A stretch of 30,086 bases of DNA, taken from assembly GCA_945898105.1 (NCBI GenBank), contig CAMDHL010000001.1, forward strand, positions 1-30,086, written 5' to 3'. Below the pieces are notes generated by a model. The model searched no databases. It was not told the origin of the DNA and saw nothing but the letters and a program-made list of their open reading frames with translations. This DNA comes from Comamonas sp. lk. GTDB taxonomy: Bacteria > Pseudomonadota > Gammaproteobacteria > Burkholderiales > Burkholderiaceae_C. A program made the position numbers and the translations under genes. This document shows positions 8,462 through 17,370 of the stretch, in pieces (position 1 is the stretch's first letter; each line of letters opens with the position of its first letter).

Positions 8462-9595
8462 ATGCAAACCACCGGTGACCAGCGGCTGCTTAAGCGCATC
8501 AACCGCAGCGTGCTATTGCGACTGACGCAGCAGCATGGCAGCCTTTCGCGGGCGCGTATGGCCACCCGTAGCGGCTTGACCAAATCTACGGTCAGTGCGC
8601 TGGTACGCGAACTTCTAGACGAGCAATGGCTGATCGAGACCGGCTCGCCATCGAGCTTAGATGGTCTTGGTAGGCCCTCCACCCCGCTGCAACTCAATGC
8701 GGCAGGTCGGGTTCTGATCGGCATGGAGGTGGCCGTCGAATGCCTTCGTATGGTCTGTATATCCCTTACCGGCGAGGTACTCTTTAAGCAAGAGGTACCG
8801 CTGCAAAGCCCTGAGCCGCAGGCAGTGTGTACGCAGGTCGCCAAACTGCTGCAGCCAATTTGCGCAGATTTGGTGTCGCGGCAAATCATCGTCTGCGGCC
8901 TCGGGCTGTGTTTGCCAGGCACCTTCCACGATGACACGGGTCTGGTGCATTTCGCTCCCAATCTAGGCTGGCGAAATGTCGATTTTCTGGCCATGGTCAA
9001 TGCCGCCTTTGCAGATGCCGGCATTGCCTGCGGCAGCGTGCTGGCGCAAAACGATGCCGACGCGGCTGCTTTGGGTGAATACGAGTTTGGCGGCGGCACC
9101 AAAGACGACCCGCTCATCTTTATTAGCTGCGATGTCGGCGTGGGGGCTGGCATCGTGCTCAACGATAGCCTGTTCACCGGCGCGCGCGGTGCGGCGGGCG
9201 AGATTGGTCACACGATTTTGCAAATCGATGGGCCACTCTGTTCGTGCGGACGCTTTGGTTGCGCCGAAACCTTTATTGGGGCTCGCGCCCTAAAAGAAAA
9301 GTCTGACATCGATCGTGCTGGCCAGTTCCTAGGCGTCTTAATTCAAAACCTGAATGTCTTGTTCAACCCACGCGCGGTGGTGCTGGGCGGAAAGATCTGC
9401 GCTGACCACCCTCAGCTGCTGGCGCGGGCGCGGGACACGGCGGCGCAGTATGCGCGCCAATCGGGCGTACCCATGGCCGAAATCCGCGACACGCGCTATG
9501 GACTGCAGGCCCCGGCGGTAGGCGCGGCGGCAATGGTGCTGCACCGTTTTCTGCGCCCGCTTTCACAAGGAGTAAGCCATGTTTTTGGGAATTGA
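8462..9595 (+). CDS. xylR: ROK-family xylose repressor
   Basis: This 377-residue protein has an N-terminal winged helix-turn-helix (SLSRARMATRSGLTKSTVSALVRELLDEQWL, about 22-52) and a C-terminal ROK sugar-binding domain with the zinc motif CSCGRFGCAE. By family it represses the xyl operon and is released by xylose or a related sugar. It lies within the operon, so it should control its own level. The ATG at 8462 fits family starts of the type GDQxLLKRINRS; a GTG four codons upstream is possible. Neither start has a strong Shine-Dalgarno sequence, which would keep repressor output low. The gene overlaps xylB by 17 bases. Confidence 0.88.
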   Translation: MQTTGDQRLLKRINRSVLLRLTQQHGSLSRARMATRSGLTKSTVSALVRELLDEQWLIETGSPSSLDGLGRPSTPLQLNAAGRVLIGMEVAVECLRMVCISLTGEVLFKQEVPLQSPEPQAVCTQVAKLLQPICADLVSRQIIVCGLGLCLPGTFHDDTGLVHFAPNLGWRNVDFLAMVNAAFADAGIACGSVLAQNDADAAALGEYEFGGGTKDDPLIFISCDVGVGAGIVLNDSLFTGARGAAGEIGHTILQIDGPLCSCGRFGCAETFIGARALKEKSDIDRAGQFLGVLIQNLNVLFNPRAVVLGGKICADHPQLLARARDTAAQYARQSGVPMAEIRDTRYGLQAPAVGAAAMVLHRFLRPLSQGVSHVFGN

Positions 9596-11048
9596 TGTTG
9601 GAACCTCGGAAGTCAAGGCACTGTTGCTCAGTGAAGACCATCGGGTTATCGACACTGCGGGCAGCGTGCTGGCGCTCAGCCGTCCACACCCTGGCCACAG
9701 CGAGCAAAACCCGGCCGATTGGTGGACTGCCACCTTTACTGCGCTGGAAGCGTTGCGCAACAAAAATCCCAAAGCCTACGCGGCGGTGCGGGCCATCGGC
9801 CTATCCGGCCAGATGCACGGCGCGGTATTGCTTGACGCCGCCGACCAGGTTCTACGTCCAGCGATTTTGTGGAACGATGTGCGCAGCGACCAGCAATGCC
9901 TGGAAATGATGCAAGAACTGCCAGCGCTGACGCAACTCGCCGGATCGCTGGCCATGCCTGGCTTTACCGCGCCCAAACTACGCTGGGTGCAAAAGCATGA
10001 GCCACAAATTTTTGCGCAAATCGCCAAAGTGCTGCTGCCCAAAGACTATGTGCGTCTGCACCTCACGGGCGAATACGTATGCGATATGTCCGACGCCAGC
10101 GGCACCATGTGGCTGGATGTTCAAAAGCGCGTCTGGTCTCCCGCACTGCTTGCACTTTCAGGATTGCATGAGGGTCAGATGCCGCGACTGGTAGAGGGCA
10201 GCCAAGCGGGTGGTCTGCTGAGCGCGTCGACCGCGGCCGAACTCGGACTGGCTGCAGGCATTGTCGTGGCCGGTGGTGGCGGTGACAACGCCGCCAGCGC
10301 TGTGGGTATGGGCGCAGTCAATACGGGCGAAGGCTTTTTGTCGCTCGGCACCAGCGGCGTACTATTTGTGGTGACGCCCAGCTACCAGCCTAACGCGGCA
10401 AGCGCGACGCATGCTTTTTGCCATGCCCTACCGCAGCGCTGGCATCAAATGAGCGTGATGTTGTCGGCGGCAAGTTGCTTGCAATGGGCGGCCGCAGTAT
10501 TGGGTCTGGAATCAGCGCCCGCTTTGGAAGCCAAAGCCGCCAGTCTGCCGCTTGCAGCACGCGAATTTGCCCCGATGTTTTTGCCCTACCTGAGTGGTGA
10601 GCGTACGCCACATAACGATGCCCATATGCGCGGCAGCTTTCATGGCCTTAGCCACAGTACCGATCAGGCTGCACTGGCCTACGCGGTGATTGAAGGCGTG
10701 ACTTTCGGTTTGAAAGACGGATTGCGCGCGCTGCAAGCCGCAGGTAGCGCGCCGCGCCAGCTCTCGCTGGTGGGCGGCGGTGCTCGCAGCGCCTTTTGGG
10801 CCCAACAACTGGCCTCGGCTCTGGACCTGGACATCGTCACCCACCCTGAATCCACCGCCGGTGGCGCACTCGGTGCTGCGCGCCTGGGCTGGCTCGCGAC
10901 TGGCGCAACGGTGGAACAGGTATGCCGCAAGCCCGACACCACCCACACCTACCGCAGCGACCCCGCCGAGCATGCCATGCTAGACGCACGATTTGGCCGT
11001 TTCAGGGCTCTGTATCCGGCCTTGCGGGGCGCGACCCTAGCTGCCTAA
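9579..11048 (+). CDS. xylB: Xylulokinase
   Basis: This 489-residue FGGY-family kinase phosphorylates D-xylulose to D-xylulose 5-phosphate. Visible motifs are the N-terminal phosphate loop GIDVGTSEVKALL, LSGQMHGAVLLD, the PAILWNDVRS segment, GGGGDNAASA with the probable catalytic aspartate, SLGTSGVLFV, and the C-terminal LVGGGARSAFWAQ adenosine-binding segment. The length equals E. coli XylB (about 484). AAGGAG lies just before the ATG, inside the end of xylR, so the two are translationally coupled. xylA follows after 30 bases. Confidence 0.95.
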   Translation: MFLGIDVGTSEVKALLLSEDHRVIDTAGSVLALSRPHPGHSEQNPADWWTATFTALEALRNKNPKAYAAVRAIGLSGQMHGAVLLDAADQVLRPAILWNDVRSDQQCLEMMQELPALTQLAGSLAMPGFTAPKLRWVQKHEPQIFAQIAKVLLPKDYVRLHLTGEYVCDMSDASGTMWLDVQKRVWSPALLALSGLHEGQMPRLVEGSQAGGLLSASTAAELGLAAGIVVAGGGGDNAASAVGMGAVNTGEGFLSLGTSGVLFVVTPSYQPNAASATHAFCHALPQRWHQMSVMLSAASCLQWAAAVLGLESAPALEAKAASLPLAAREFAPMFLPYLSGERTPHNDAHMRGSFHGLSHSTDQAALAYAVIEGVTFGLKDGLRALQAAGSAPRQLSLVGGGARSAFWAQQLASALDLDIVTHPESTAGGALGAARLGWLATGATVEQVCRKPDTTHTYRSDPAEHAMLDARFGRFRALYPALRGATLAA

Positions 11049-11078
11049 CACTTTAATTTTCAACCCACAGGACATTCA

Positions 11079-12398
11079 ATGAGCAACACCTATTTCCAAA
11101 GCGTAGACCCAATCAAATTTGAGGGTCCAAAATCACAAAACCCGTTGGCGTTCCACTGGTACGACAAAGACCGCGTCGTTATGGGCAAACGCATGGAGGA
11201 GCAACTTCGTTTTGCCGTCTGCTACTGGCATAGTTTTTCCTGGAATGGCTTTGATCCCTTCGGTTACGACGGCACTTTTGAACGCCCTTGGCAACAGATG
11301 GCAGAGCCCATGGCGGCAGCCCACGCCAAGGCCGATGCAGCCTTTGAGTTTTTCAAAAAACTTGGCGCGCCCTACTACTGCTTCCACGACCGTGATGTGG
11401 CCCCTGAAGGAAGCAGCCCACGCGAGAGCGCCAACCACCTGCGCGCCATGGTCGACGTGCTTGCGGCCAAGCAAGAATCCAGCGGTATCCAATTGCTCTG
11501 GGGAACGGCCAATCTGTTTAGCCACCGCCGCTTTATGTCGGGCGCTGCGACCAACCCGGATCCCGAAATCTTTGCGCTAGCCGCGCTGCAGGTCAAAGAG
11601 GCAATGGACGCGACCATGAAACTAGGTGGAGCAAATTTCGTTATATGGGGCGGGCGCGAGGGCTATGAAACCTTGCTCAATACCCGCATGGGCCAGGAGC
11701 TCGACCAGATGGGCCGCTTTTTACACATGGTTGTGGACTACAAGCACAAGATCGGTTTCAAAGGCACCATCCTGCTCGAACCTAAGCCGCGTGAACCGTC
11801 CAAACACCAATACGACTTCGACGTAGCCACAGTGTTCGGATTTTTGCAAAAGCACGGCCTGGAAAAAGAAATCCGCGTCAACATCGAGGCCAACCATGCC
11901 ACGCTAGCGGGCCACAGCTTCGAGCACGAAATTGCGAGCGCCATCGACCTGGGGATCTTCGGCTCCATCGACATGAACCGCGGCGACATGCAATGCCAAT
12001 GGGACACCGACCAGTTCCCCAACAGCGTCGCTGAGACAGCGCTGGCGATGTACCTCATCATGCAAGCGGGCGGATTCAGCACCGGTGGTTTGAACTTTGA
12101 CAGCAAAGTACGCCGCCAGTCGATTGACCCGCAGGACATGTTTTATGGCCACATCGGCGCTATGGACGTTGCTGCCCGCGCCTTGCTGGTGGCCGAGCAA
12201 ATGCTGCAAGACGGCCGCTTTGCCGCACATACCAAAGCACGCTACGCTGGTTGGGAAGCCCCACTAGGCCAGCAGATTATGGGCGGAGGACTCTCACTAG
12301 ACTCTCTGGCCGAACAGGTGCTGGCTGCAAATCGCGATACTGCGCCAGTCTCTGGCCGCCAAGAGTACCTAGAAAACTTACTCAATTCCTTTCTGTAA
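11079..12398 (+). CDS. xylA: Xylose isomerase
   Basis: This 439-residue metal-dependent TIM-barrel enzyme converts D-xylose to D-xylulose. Catalytic and metal sites are present: [13 protein letters not shown] with the ring-opening histidine and its aspartate, the WGGREGYE signature, [15 protein letters not shown] with metal-ligand Glu and catalytic Lys, [17 protein letters not shown], and [17 protein letters not shown] with the metal-binding aspartates. The length matches class II isomerases (about 440). A CACAGGA box precedes the ATG. It is the last clear gene of the xyl operon. Confidence 0.96.
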   Translation: MSNTYFQSVDPIKFEGPKSQNPLAFHWYDKDRVVMGKRMEEQLRFAVCYWHSFSWNGFDPFGYDGTFERPWQQMAEPMAAAHAKADAAFEFFKKLGAPYYCFHDRDVAPEGSSPRESANHLRAMVDVLAAKQESSGIQLLWGTANLFSHRRFMSGAATNPDPEIFALAALQVKEAMDATMKLGGANFVIWGGREGYETLLNTRMGQELDQMGRFLHMVVDYKHKIGFKGTILLEPKPREPSKHQYDFDVATVFGFLQKHGLEKEIRVNIEANHATLAGHSFEHEIASAIDLGIFGSIDMNRGDMQCQWDTDQFPNSVAETALAMYLIMQAGGFSTGGLNFDSKVRRQSIDPQDMFYGHIGAMDVAARALLVAEQMLQDGRFAAHTKARYAGWEAPLGQQIMGGGLSLDSLAEQVLAANRDTAPVSGRQEYLENLLNSFL

Positions 12399-12423
12399 CA
12401 CTACAAAGTGGATTCAAACCACC

Positions 12424-12591
12424 ATGGAAGCAACAGTGCAGAGCATGCTGCTTAAGGGGCAAATCAGCTGGGGAAAGTCCGTTGCGGGCATGCAGTCCGG
12501 GCAGCCGTGCGACATTCCCAAGATCGCTAATTTGCGGGTGATTGAGGCCCTTTTTTCTTCGGAGAAAGCCGGTGCCTACGTCACGCTCTAA
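12424..12591 (+). pseudogene. Short ORF resembling the C-terminus of a Gfo/Idh/MocA oxidoreductase
   Basis: An open frame of 55 codons runs from ATG at 12424 to TAA at 12589-12591. Its end, DIPKIANLRVIEALFSSEKAG then AYVTL, resembles the closing helix and strand of Gfo/Idh/MocA dehydrogenases. The readable frame extends a few codons upstream of the ATG, there is no ribosome site, and no Rossmann domain is present. I read it as the residue of a dehydrogenase gene deleted from the end of the xyl operon. It could instead be a genuine small protein. It overlaps the start of the next gene by 20 bases. Confidence 0.4.
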
Positions 12592-14221
12592 AGCGCCTTG
12601 CGCTTTACACCGCAGTGCTCGGGTGCTGCTGGCGGTTTTTTTGCTGCACGTCACGGTACCGGGTTGGACAGGCCCTGCTGCAAGCCCATTGATTGCGCGT
12701 TTTGTGGAAGAAACCGAAACCGCCGGTCTGCAATCCCGGTTTGAGGGCGAGGACGAATTCATGGTCGGCGGTGGCGTGGCGGTGTTTGACTGCGACGCAG
12801 ACGGGTTGCCCGAGGTTTACGTCACCGGTGGTGTCAACAAGGCCAAGTTCTATCGCAACCACAGCACGCGCGGCGGCCCGCTCAAACTGCAAGAGCAGCG
12901 CTCGGGCCTTGAACTGACAAGCGCCACCGGTGCCTACCCGCTGGACATTGATGGCGATAGCAACATGGACCTTGTCGTGTTGCGCGTCGGCGAGGTGGAG
13001 GTGTTTCGCGGTTTGGGGCAATGCAAGTTCGAGCGCGCCAACGCCCTTTGGAATATCAAGACCGGGAACGATTGGCATACCGCTTTTTCGGCCACCTGGG
13101 AGCCAGGTCAGTCATGGCCCACCCTCGCTTTCGGCACCTATTACGACCGCAGCCGTCCGGACTTTCCCTGGGGCACATGCACACCCGGCGCCCTGCTCCG
13201 ACCGGACCCAAAGGGCGGACGCTTTACGGCCCCCGAGCCGCTAGCGCCCGGTTACTGCGCACTGTCTATGTTGTTCTCTGACTGGAACCGCAGCGGCCAA
13301 GCTTCATTGCGCGCAAGCAATGACCGCGAGTACTACAAAGGCGGGCAAGAACAACTTTGGAAAGTCCAGCCTGGCAAGGCTCCCACCACCTACACCGCCG
13401 AGGAGGGCTGGAAGCGCCTCCAAATCTGGGGCATGGGTATTGCCAGCCACGACATTGACGGCGACGGGTATCCTGATGTTTTTCTGACCAGCATGGCCGA
13501 CAACAAGTTTCAAAAGCTCAGCGGCGACACCAGCCGCCCGGCCTACGTGGATGAGGCTTTCAAGCGCGGCATCACTGCGCATCGGCCCTACATCGGGGGC
13601 GATATACACCCCTCTACCGCTTGGCACGCGCAGTTTGCGGACGTGAACAACGACGGCTGGAGTGACCTTTTCATTGTCAAAGGCAACGTCTCCACCATGC
13701 CTGACTTTGCCATCCAGGACCCCAACAACCTGCTACTGGGTCAGCCCGACGGCAGCTTCTTCGAGGCCGGCAGTGTGTCCGGCGTGGCCAGCTTTCGACG
13801 CGGGCGGGGGGGCATGTTGGCCGACCTCAACGGCGACGGGTTGCTAGACATGGTGGTCGTTAATCGCTGGGAAAAAGCGCAGCTCTGGCGCAATGTAGGT
13901 AGCGGTAGCGCCATTGCGCCGGCACCGGTAGGCCACTGGCTACAACTGCGTCTGCGCCAAAGCGGAGGTAACCGCGATGCCGTCGGCGCCTGGGTGGAAG
14001 TCCAGACCGGCGATCGGGTCCAGCGTGAAGAACTCACCGTGGGCGGTGGCCACGCCAGCGGGCATCTTGGCTGGATGCATTTCGGCTTGGGCGAGACCTC
14101 TAAAGCACGCGTGCGGGTGCAATGGCCGGGTTCGGGATGGAGCGACTGGACTGCGGCGGACGCGGACGGTTTTTACGTGCTGGATCGCCAAAGCGGCTTG
14201 CGCCCTTGGAGGGCGCCGTGA
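12572..14221 (+). CDS. CRTAC1-family FG-GAP/VCBS repeat protein with ASPIC/UnbV domain
   Basis: This protein of about 549 residues is probably secreted: the N-terminus is basic and then hydrophobic (ARVLLAVFLLHVTVPG). It carries calcium-binding FG-GAP/VCBS blades, seen as repeated D-x-D-x-D-G motifs: FDCDADGLPEV, LDIDGDSNMDL, HDIDGDGYPDV, ADVNNDGWSDL and ADLNGDGLLDM. The C-terminal RDAVGAWVEVQTGDRV through GGGHASGHLGWMHFGLG matches ASPIC/UnbV. The fold is a beta-propeller of unknown molecular role. The start is taken as GTG at 12572 because GGAGAAAG precedes it; a TTG at 12542 would extend it by ten codons. It overlaps the haloperoxidase-like gene by one base (TGATG), so the two are coupled. 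Confidence 0.85.
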   Translation: MPTSRSKAPCALHRSARVLLAVFLLHVTVPGWTGPAASPLIARFVEETETAGLQSRFEGEDEFMVGGGVAVFDCDADGLPEVYVTGGVNKAKFYRNHSTRGGPLKLQEQRSGLELTSATGAYPLDIDGDSNMDLVVLRVGEVEVFRGLGQCKFERANALWNIKTGNDWHTAFSATWEPGQSWPTLAFGTYYDRSRPDFPWGTCTPGALLRPDPKGGRFTAPEPLAPGYCALSMLFSDWNRSGQASLRASNDREYYKGGQEQLWKVQPGKAPTTYTAEEGWKRLQIWGMGIASHDIDGDGYPDVFLTSMADNKFQKLSGDTSRPAYVDEAFKRGITAHRPYIGGDIHPSTAWHAQFADVNNDGWSDLFIVKGNVSTMPDFAIQDPNNLLLGQPDGSFFEAGSVSGVASFRRGRGGMLADLNGDGLLDMVVVNRWEKAQLWRNVGSGSAIAPAPVGHWLQLRLRQSGGNRDAVGAWVEVQTGDRVQREELTVGGGHASGHLGWMHFGLGETSKARVRVQWPGSGWSDWTAADADGFYVLDRQSGLRPWRAP

Positions 14222-15636
14222 TGCAAACCCCCGAAAGGTCACACCGCACGACACGCCTGCGGCATTGGCTTGGCCAGGCGATGCGCGCTGCAGACCGGGC
14301 GCTTGCCACTGTGCTGTTGATGACGCCTTTGTTTTTCGGCACGGCATATGCCCAAACCAGTGTGACGGTTGCACCACCAGCCGCCGCTTACAGCTCAGGC
14401 GTGGCCTACGAATGGTTTTATCTGGTGTCACAACTGCTGCAGCAAACTCCGGGAAACAGTCCGCCCGTGGCAGCACGTTCGCTGGGTTATTTGGGGCTGA
14501 CGCTTTACGAATCGGTGGTGCCTGGCATGCCCGGCTACCAGAGCCTGGCCGGGCAGCTCAATGAACTGAGCTCCCTGCCCTGGGCCCAACCCGACGAACC
14601 CCTGCACTGGCCCACGGTTGCCAATGCTTCTATGGCCACCATGACGCGCATGATGTTTAGCAACGCGAGCGCCGAAAACAAGGGACGCATCGATCTGCTG
14701 GAGCGCAGCCTGCCGCTGAAGTACCCGGACGACTTTGATCCGGCCAAAGTCACAGCCAACATCACCAATCGCTCGGAAACTTTCGGCAAGCTTATGGCCA
14801 TGGCCATCATGACCTGGGCACGCACCGACGGCGGCCATGAAGCCTGGGGGCCACTGCGCCGTAACCGCGCCAATTACGTCCCCCCCAGCGGTCCGGGAAC
14901 TTGGAGCGCCACGCCTTCCAAATACTTGCCACCGCTACTGTCATGGTGGGGCGAAGTCCGCCCTTTCGTACTGACTTCAACGCAGGAATGCGTACCGCCA
15001 CCCCCCACACCCTACGCGCAAGAAAGCGACTCCAGCTTTTACCGTGCGGCCAAAGAGGTCTACGACATAAGCAATTTCGCGACACAGGAGCAACGCCAAT
15101 TTGCCTTGTACTGGGCGGACGACCCGGGGAAAACGCCAACGCCGGCCGGGCATTGGTCCTATATTGCAAACGATCTGTTACGCAGCCAGAAGGCCGACCT
15201 GGGTCGGGCAGCGGCCACCCACGTATTGCTAAACATGGCTATGTCTGATGCTTTTGTGGCCGGATGGGCAGCCAAATACCAATACAACCTTATCCGCCCA
15301 GTGACCTACATCCAACTTTTTATCGATAGCAACTGGGTTACGCCACTGTTCACCACACCCAATTTCCCTGAGTACCCATCTGGCCACTCGGTCCAGTCCA
15401 GCGCGGCTGCGGGGGTTTTGGAGCAACAGTTCGGGAAAAATTTGCCCTTCACCGACAACACCCACAACGATCGCGGCTGGGGCCCACGCACGTTCCCGAA
15501 CTTCAACGCCGCGGCTAACGAGGCCTCGCTGTCGCGCATGTATGCAGGCATCCATTTCCGCTTTGGCAGCGAAGGCGGCCAGGCGCAGGGGCGCTGTGTG
15601 GCCAACAAGGTGATGGCACTACGGCTTAAACCCTGA
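14221..15636 (+). CDS. Vanadium-dependent haloperoxidase-like protein (PAP2 superfamily)
   Basis: This 471-residue protein has a twin-basic N-terminus followed by a hydrophobic stretch ending GTAYAQ (about 40-45), a probable signal peptide. The vanadate/phosphate pocket motifs are present: K352-x6-R359-P360 in KYQYNLIRP, PSGH at 386-389, and SR at 438-439 with H445. The usual form SRx5Hx3D ends here in G449. The family either oxidises halides with peroxide through bound vanadate or acts as an acid phosphatase; motif spacing and size favour the haloperoxidase branch. Start ATG at 14221 overlaps the preceding stop by one base. The CRTAC1 gene upstream probably encodes a functional partner. Confidence 0.85.
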   Translation: MQTPERSHRTTRLRHWLGQAMRAADRALATVLLMTPLFFGTAYAQTSVTVAPPAAAYSSGVAYEWFYLVSQLLQQTPGNSPPVAARSLGYLGLTLYESVVPGMPGYQSLAGQLNELSSLPWAQPDEPLHWPTVANASMATMTRMMFSNASAENKGRIDLLERSLPLKYPDDFDPAKVTANITNRSETFGKLMAMAIMTWARTDGGHEAWGPLRRNRANYVPPSGPGTWSATPSKYLPPLLSWWGEVRPFVLTSTQECVPPPPTPYAQESDSSFYRAAKEVYDISNFATQEQRQFALYWADDPGKTPTPAGHWSYIANDLLRSQKADLGRAAATHVLLNMAMSDAFVAGWAAKYQYNLIRPVTYIQLFIDSNWVTPLFTTPNFPEYPSGHSVQSSAAAGVLEQQFGKNLPFTDNTHNDRGWGPRTFPNFNAAANEASLSRMYAGIHFRFGSEGGQAQGRCVANKVMALRLKP

Positions 15637-16011
15637 AGAAGCAGTCGCGCGGGCCGTATACCGCGCCGATGAGTGTTCATCGTGTTGGCTGCGCAGCGCG
15701 CTGTGGGAGGGCTTTTGACGCATAGGCTTGGTGCGCTCGCCGTCCAAATGCTCTAACGCCGCCCGGTCAATTTTGGTGATTAGCCTGTTGCCCAGCGCAG
15801 AAATTAGGTCGACATTGATTCTGGGTATCTTGTGGCTTTAGAACTTGTTGTCGTATTTGCCTGTGCCGCCGTCTAGCCGCTACTCCAGCTTTGCTGGTGC
15901 CAGTTTTAGGGCCCTTTATAGGGCGTCATCCACCCGTTTGCCAGAATTTAGGTCTAAAAGCGCACTTTTTTTACTTATCGCCTAGGGGAAAATCCGTAGG
16001 CTTAGCCGGGG
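15637..16011. other. Gene-free stretch with a possible decayed reverse-strand coding remnant
   Basis: No intact gene is present. On the reverse strand a frame of about 60 codons, roughly 15.84 down to 15.62 kb, reads like protein (PRINVDLISALGNRLITKID, then RAALEHLDGERTKPM). It lacks a plausible start and is preceded by a stop, with coding-like sequence continuing beyond. I do not recognise the family. The right end becomes AT-richer and probably holds the promoter of the sugar-transport operon. Confidence 0.3.
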
Positions 16012-16027
16012 ATGTAAACGTTATCAT
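16012..16027. promoter_or_regulatory. LacI-type operator upstream of the sugar ABC transporter
   Basis: ATGTAAACGTTATCAT is a near-palindrome (ATGnnAACGTTnnCAT) with the central CG usual for LacI-family sites. The identical 16 bases occur at 22472-22487, next to the lacI-type gene. It lies 48 bases before the binding-protein start and contains TATCAT, a possible -10 box. Confidence 0.75.
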
Positions 16028-16074
16028 CGTTGTTGCATCAACACGACTTGTTGAGCATTAACTAGGAGAAAACC

Positions 16075-17310
16075 ATGAAGCGTACGATTGTCGCTGGTCT
16101 TGTAAGCATTGCGCTTGCTTCGCCGGTTTTGGCGCAGGAATCTGTAGAAGTCCTGCATTGGTGGACATCGGGTGGCGAAGCAGCTGCTCTCGGTGTTCTG
16201 AAGAAAGATTTGGAAGGCCAGGGCGTCAAATGGAATGACATGCCTGTCGCCGGCGGCGGCGGCGAAGCTGCCATGACCGCACTGCGCGCCCGCGTAACCG
16301 CCGGCAACCCACCCACTTCGGTGCAAATGCTCGGCTTTGATATCCAGGACTGGGCCAAGCAAGGCGCACTGGGTGACCTCAACGCCCTTGCAACAAAAGA
16401 AAACTGGGACAAGAGAGTTCCCCGGGCCTTGCAGCAGTTCTCCAAGTACCAAGGTAAGTGGGTTGCTGCTCCAGTGAACATCCACTCCACCAACTGGGTG
16501 TGGGCGAATAAAGCGGTGCTGGAAAAAGCCGGCGTGACCACCATGCCCACCGACTTCGATGGTTTCCTGGCTGCTCTGGAAAAAGTACAAAAAGCCGGTT
16601 TCGTCGGCCTGGCGCATGGCGGCCAAGCCTGGCAAGAAGCCACCGTGTTTGACGGCGTCGTACTGGCTACGGGCGGAGTCGATTTCTATCGCAAAGCCTT
16701 TATCAACAAAGATAAAGCAGCGCTGGGTTCTGGCACCATGAAAAAATCCTTTGACCGCATGGCGGCCCTGCGCAAGTATGTGGACAAAGACTTTTCCAAC
16801 CGCGACTGGAATCTAGCATCGGCCATGGTCATAGAAGGCAAAGCCGGCTTCCAAATCATGGGTGACTGGGCCAAAGGCGAGTTCCTGAACGCCAAGAAAG
16901 TACCGGGCAAAGACTTCCTGTGCTTCCGCGTTCCTGGCACACAAGGTATGGTGTCCTTTAACGCCGACCAGTTTGGTATGTTCAAAGTGGGCGCCGGTGC
17001 CCAGGCAGCACAAACCAAGTTGGCCAGCGCCATCATGAACCCCTCCTTCCAGAGCGCGTTTAACGTAGTCAAAGGCTCAGTGCCCGCGCGTACCGACGTG
17101 TCGGATAAAGCTTTTGACGATTGCGGCAAAAAGGGCATGAAGGACTTGGCAGAAGCCAATTCCAAAGGCACTTTGGTCGGCTCCATGGCCCATGGCCACG
17201 CCGAAGCCGCTTCGGTCAAGAACGGCTTTTATGACGTGATCACCCAACACTTCAACGGCAAGCTAGACAGCGCCGCTGCGGTGAAGGCCATGGTCGCTGC
17301 CGCTGAGTAA
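16075..17310 (+). CDS. Sugar ABC transporter substrate-binding protein (glucose/mannose type)
   Basis: This 411-residue periplasmic binding protein is of family 1 (MalE/UgpB-like). The signal peptide is about residues 1-20, ending PVLAQ before [18 protein letters not shown]. The HWWTSGGE opening, [33 protein letters not shown] and [12 protein letters not shown] match the glucose/mannose-binding proteins of Pseudomonas (GtsA) and Thermus. The substrate is therefore probably an aldohexose, but other sugars are possible. AGGAGA precedes the ATG. A strong terminator separates it from the permeases, as expected for a binding protein made in excess. Control by the LacI-family repressor at 21.4-22.5 kb is inferred from the operator upstream. 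Confidence 0.9.
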   Translation: MKRTIVAGLVSIALASPVLAQESVEVLHWWTSGGEAAALGVLKKDLEGQGVKWNDMPVAGGGGEAAMTALRARVTAGNPPTSVQMLGFDIQDWAKQGALGDLNALATKENWDKRVPRALQQFSKYQGKWVAAPVNIHSTNWVWANKAVLEKAGVTTMPTDFDGFLAALEKVQKAGFVGLAHGGQAWQEATVFDGVVLATGGVDFYRKAFINKDKAALGSGTMKKSFDRMAALRKYVDKDFSNRDWNLASAMVIEGKAGFQIMGDWAKGEFLNAKKVPGKDFLCFRVPGTQGMVSFNADQFGMFKVGAGAQAAQTKLASAIMNPSFQSAFNVVKGSVPARTDVSDKAFDDCGKKGMKDLAEANSKGTLVGSMAHGHAEAASVKNGFYDVITQHFNGKLDSAAAVKAMVAAAE

Positions 17311-17334
17311 AGCGCCTCTGGTGCATTACAAATA

Positions 17335-17366
17335 AGGGGAGGGGCTTGCCCCTCCCCTGTTTTTTT
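17335..17366 (+). terminator. Strong intrinsic (partial) terminator between binding protein and permease
   Basis: AGGGGAGGGGC (17335-17345) pairs perfectly with GCCCCTCCCCT (17348-17358), giving a GC-rich stem with a tight loop, followed by a run of seven T (17360-17366). The permease ATG begins five bases after the T-run, so the element also occupies the place of its ribosome site. Partial read-through is required for the downstream genes unless another promoter exists. Confidence 0.85.
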
Positions 17367-17370
17367 AGCT

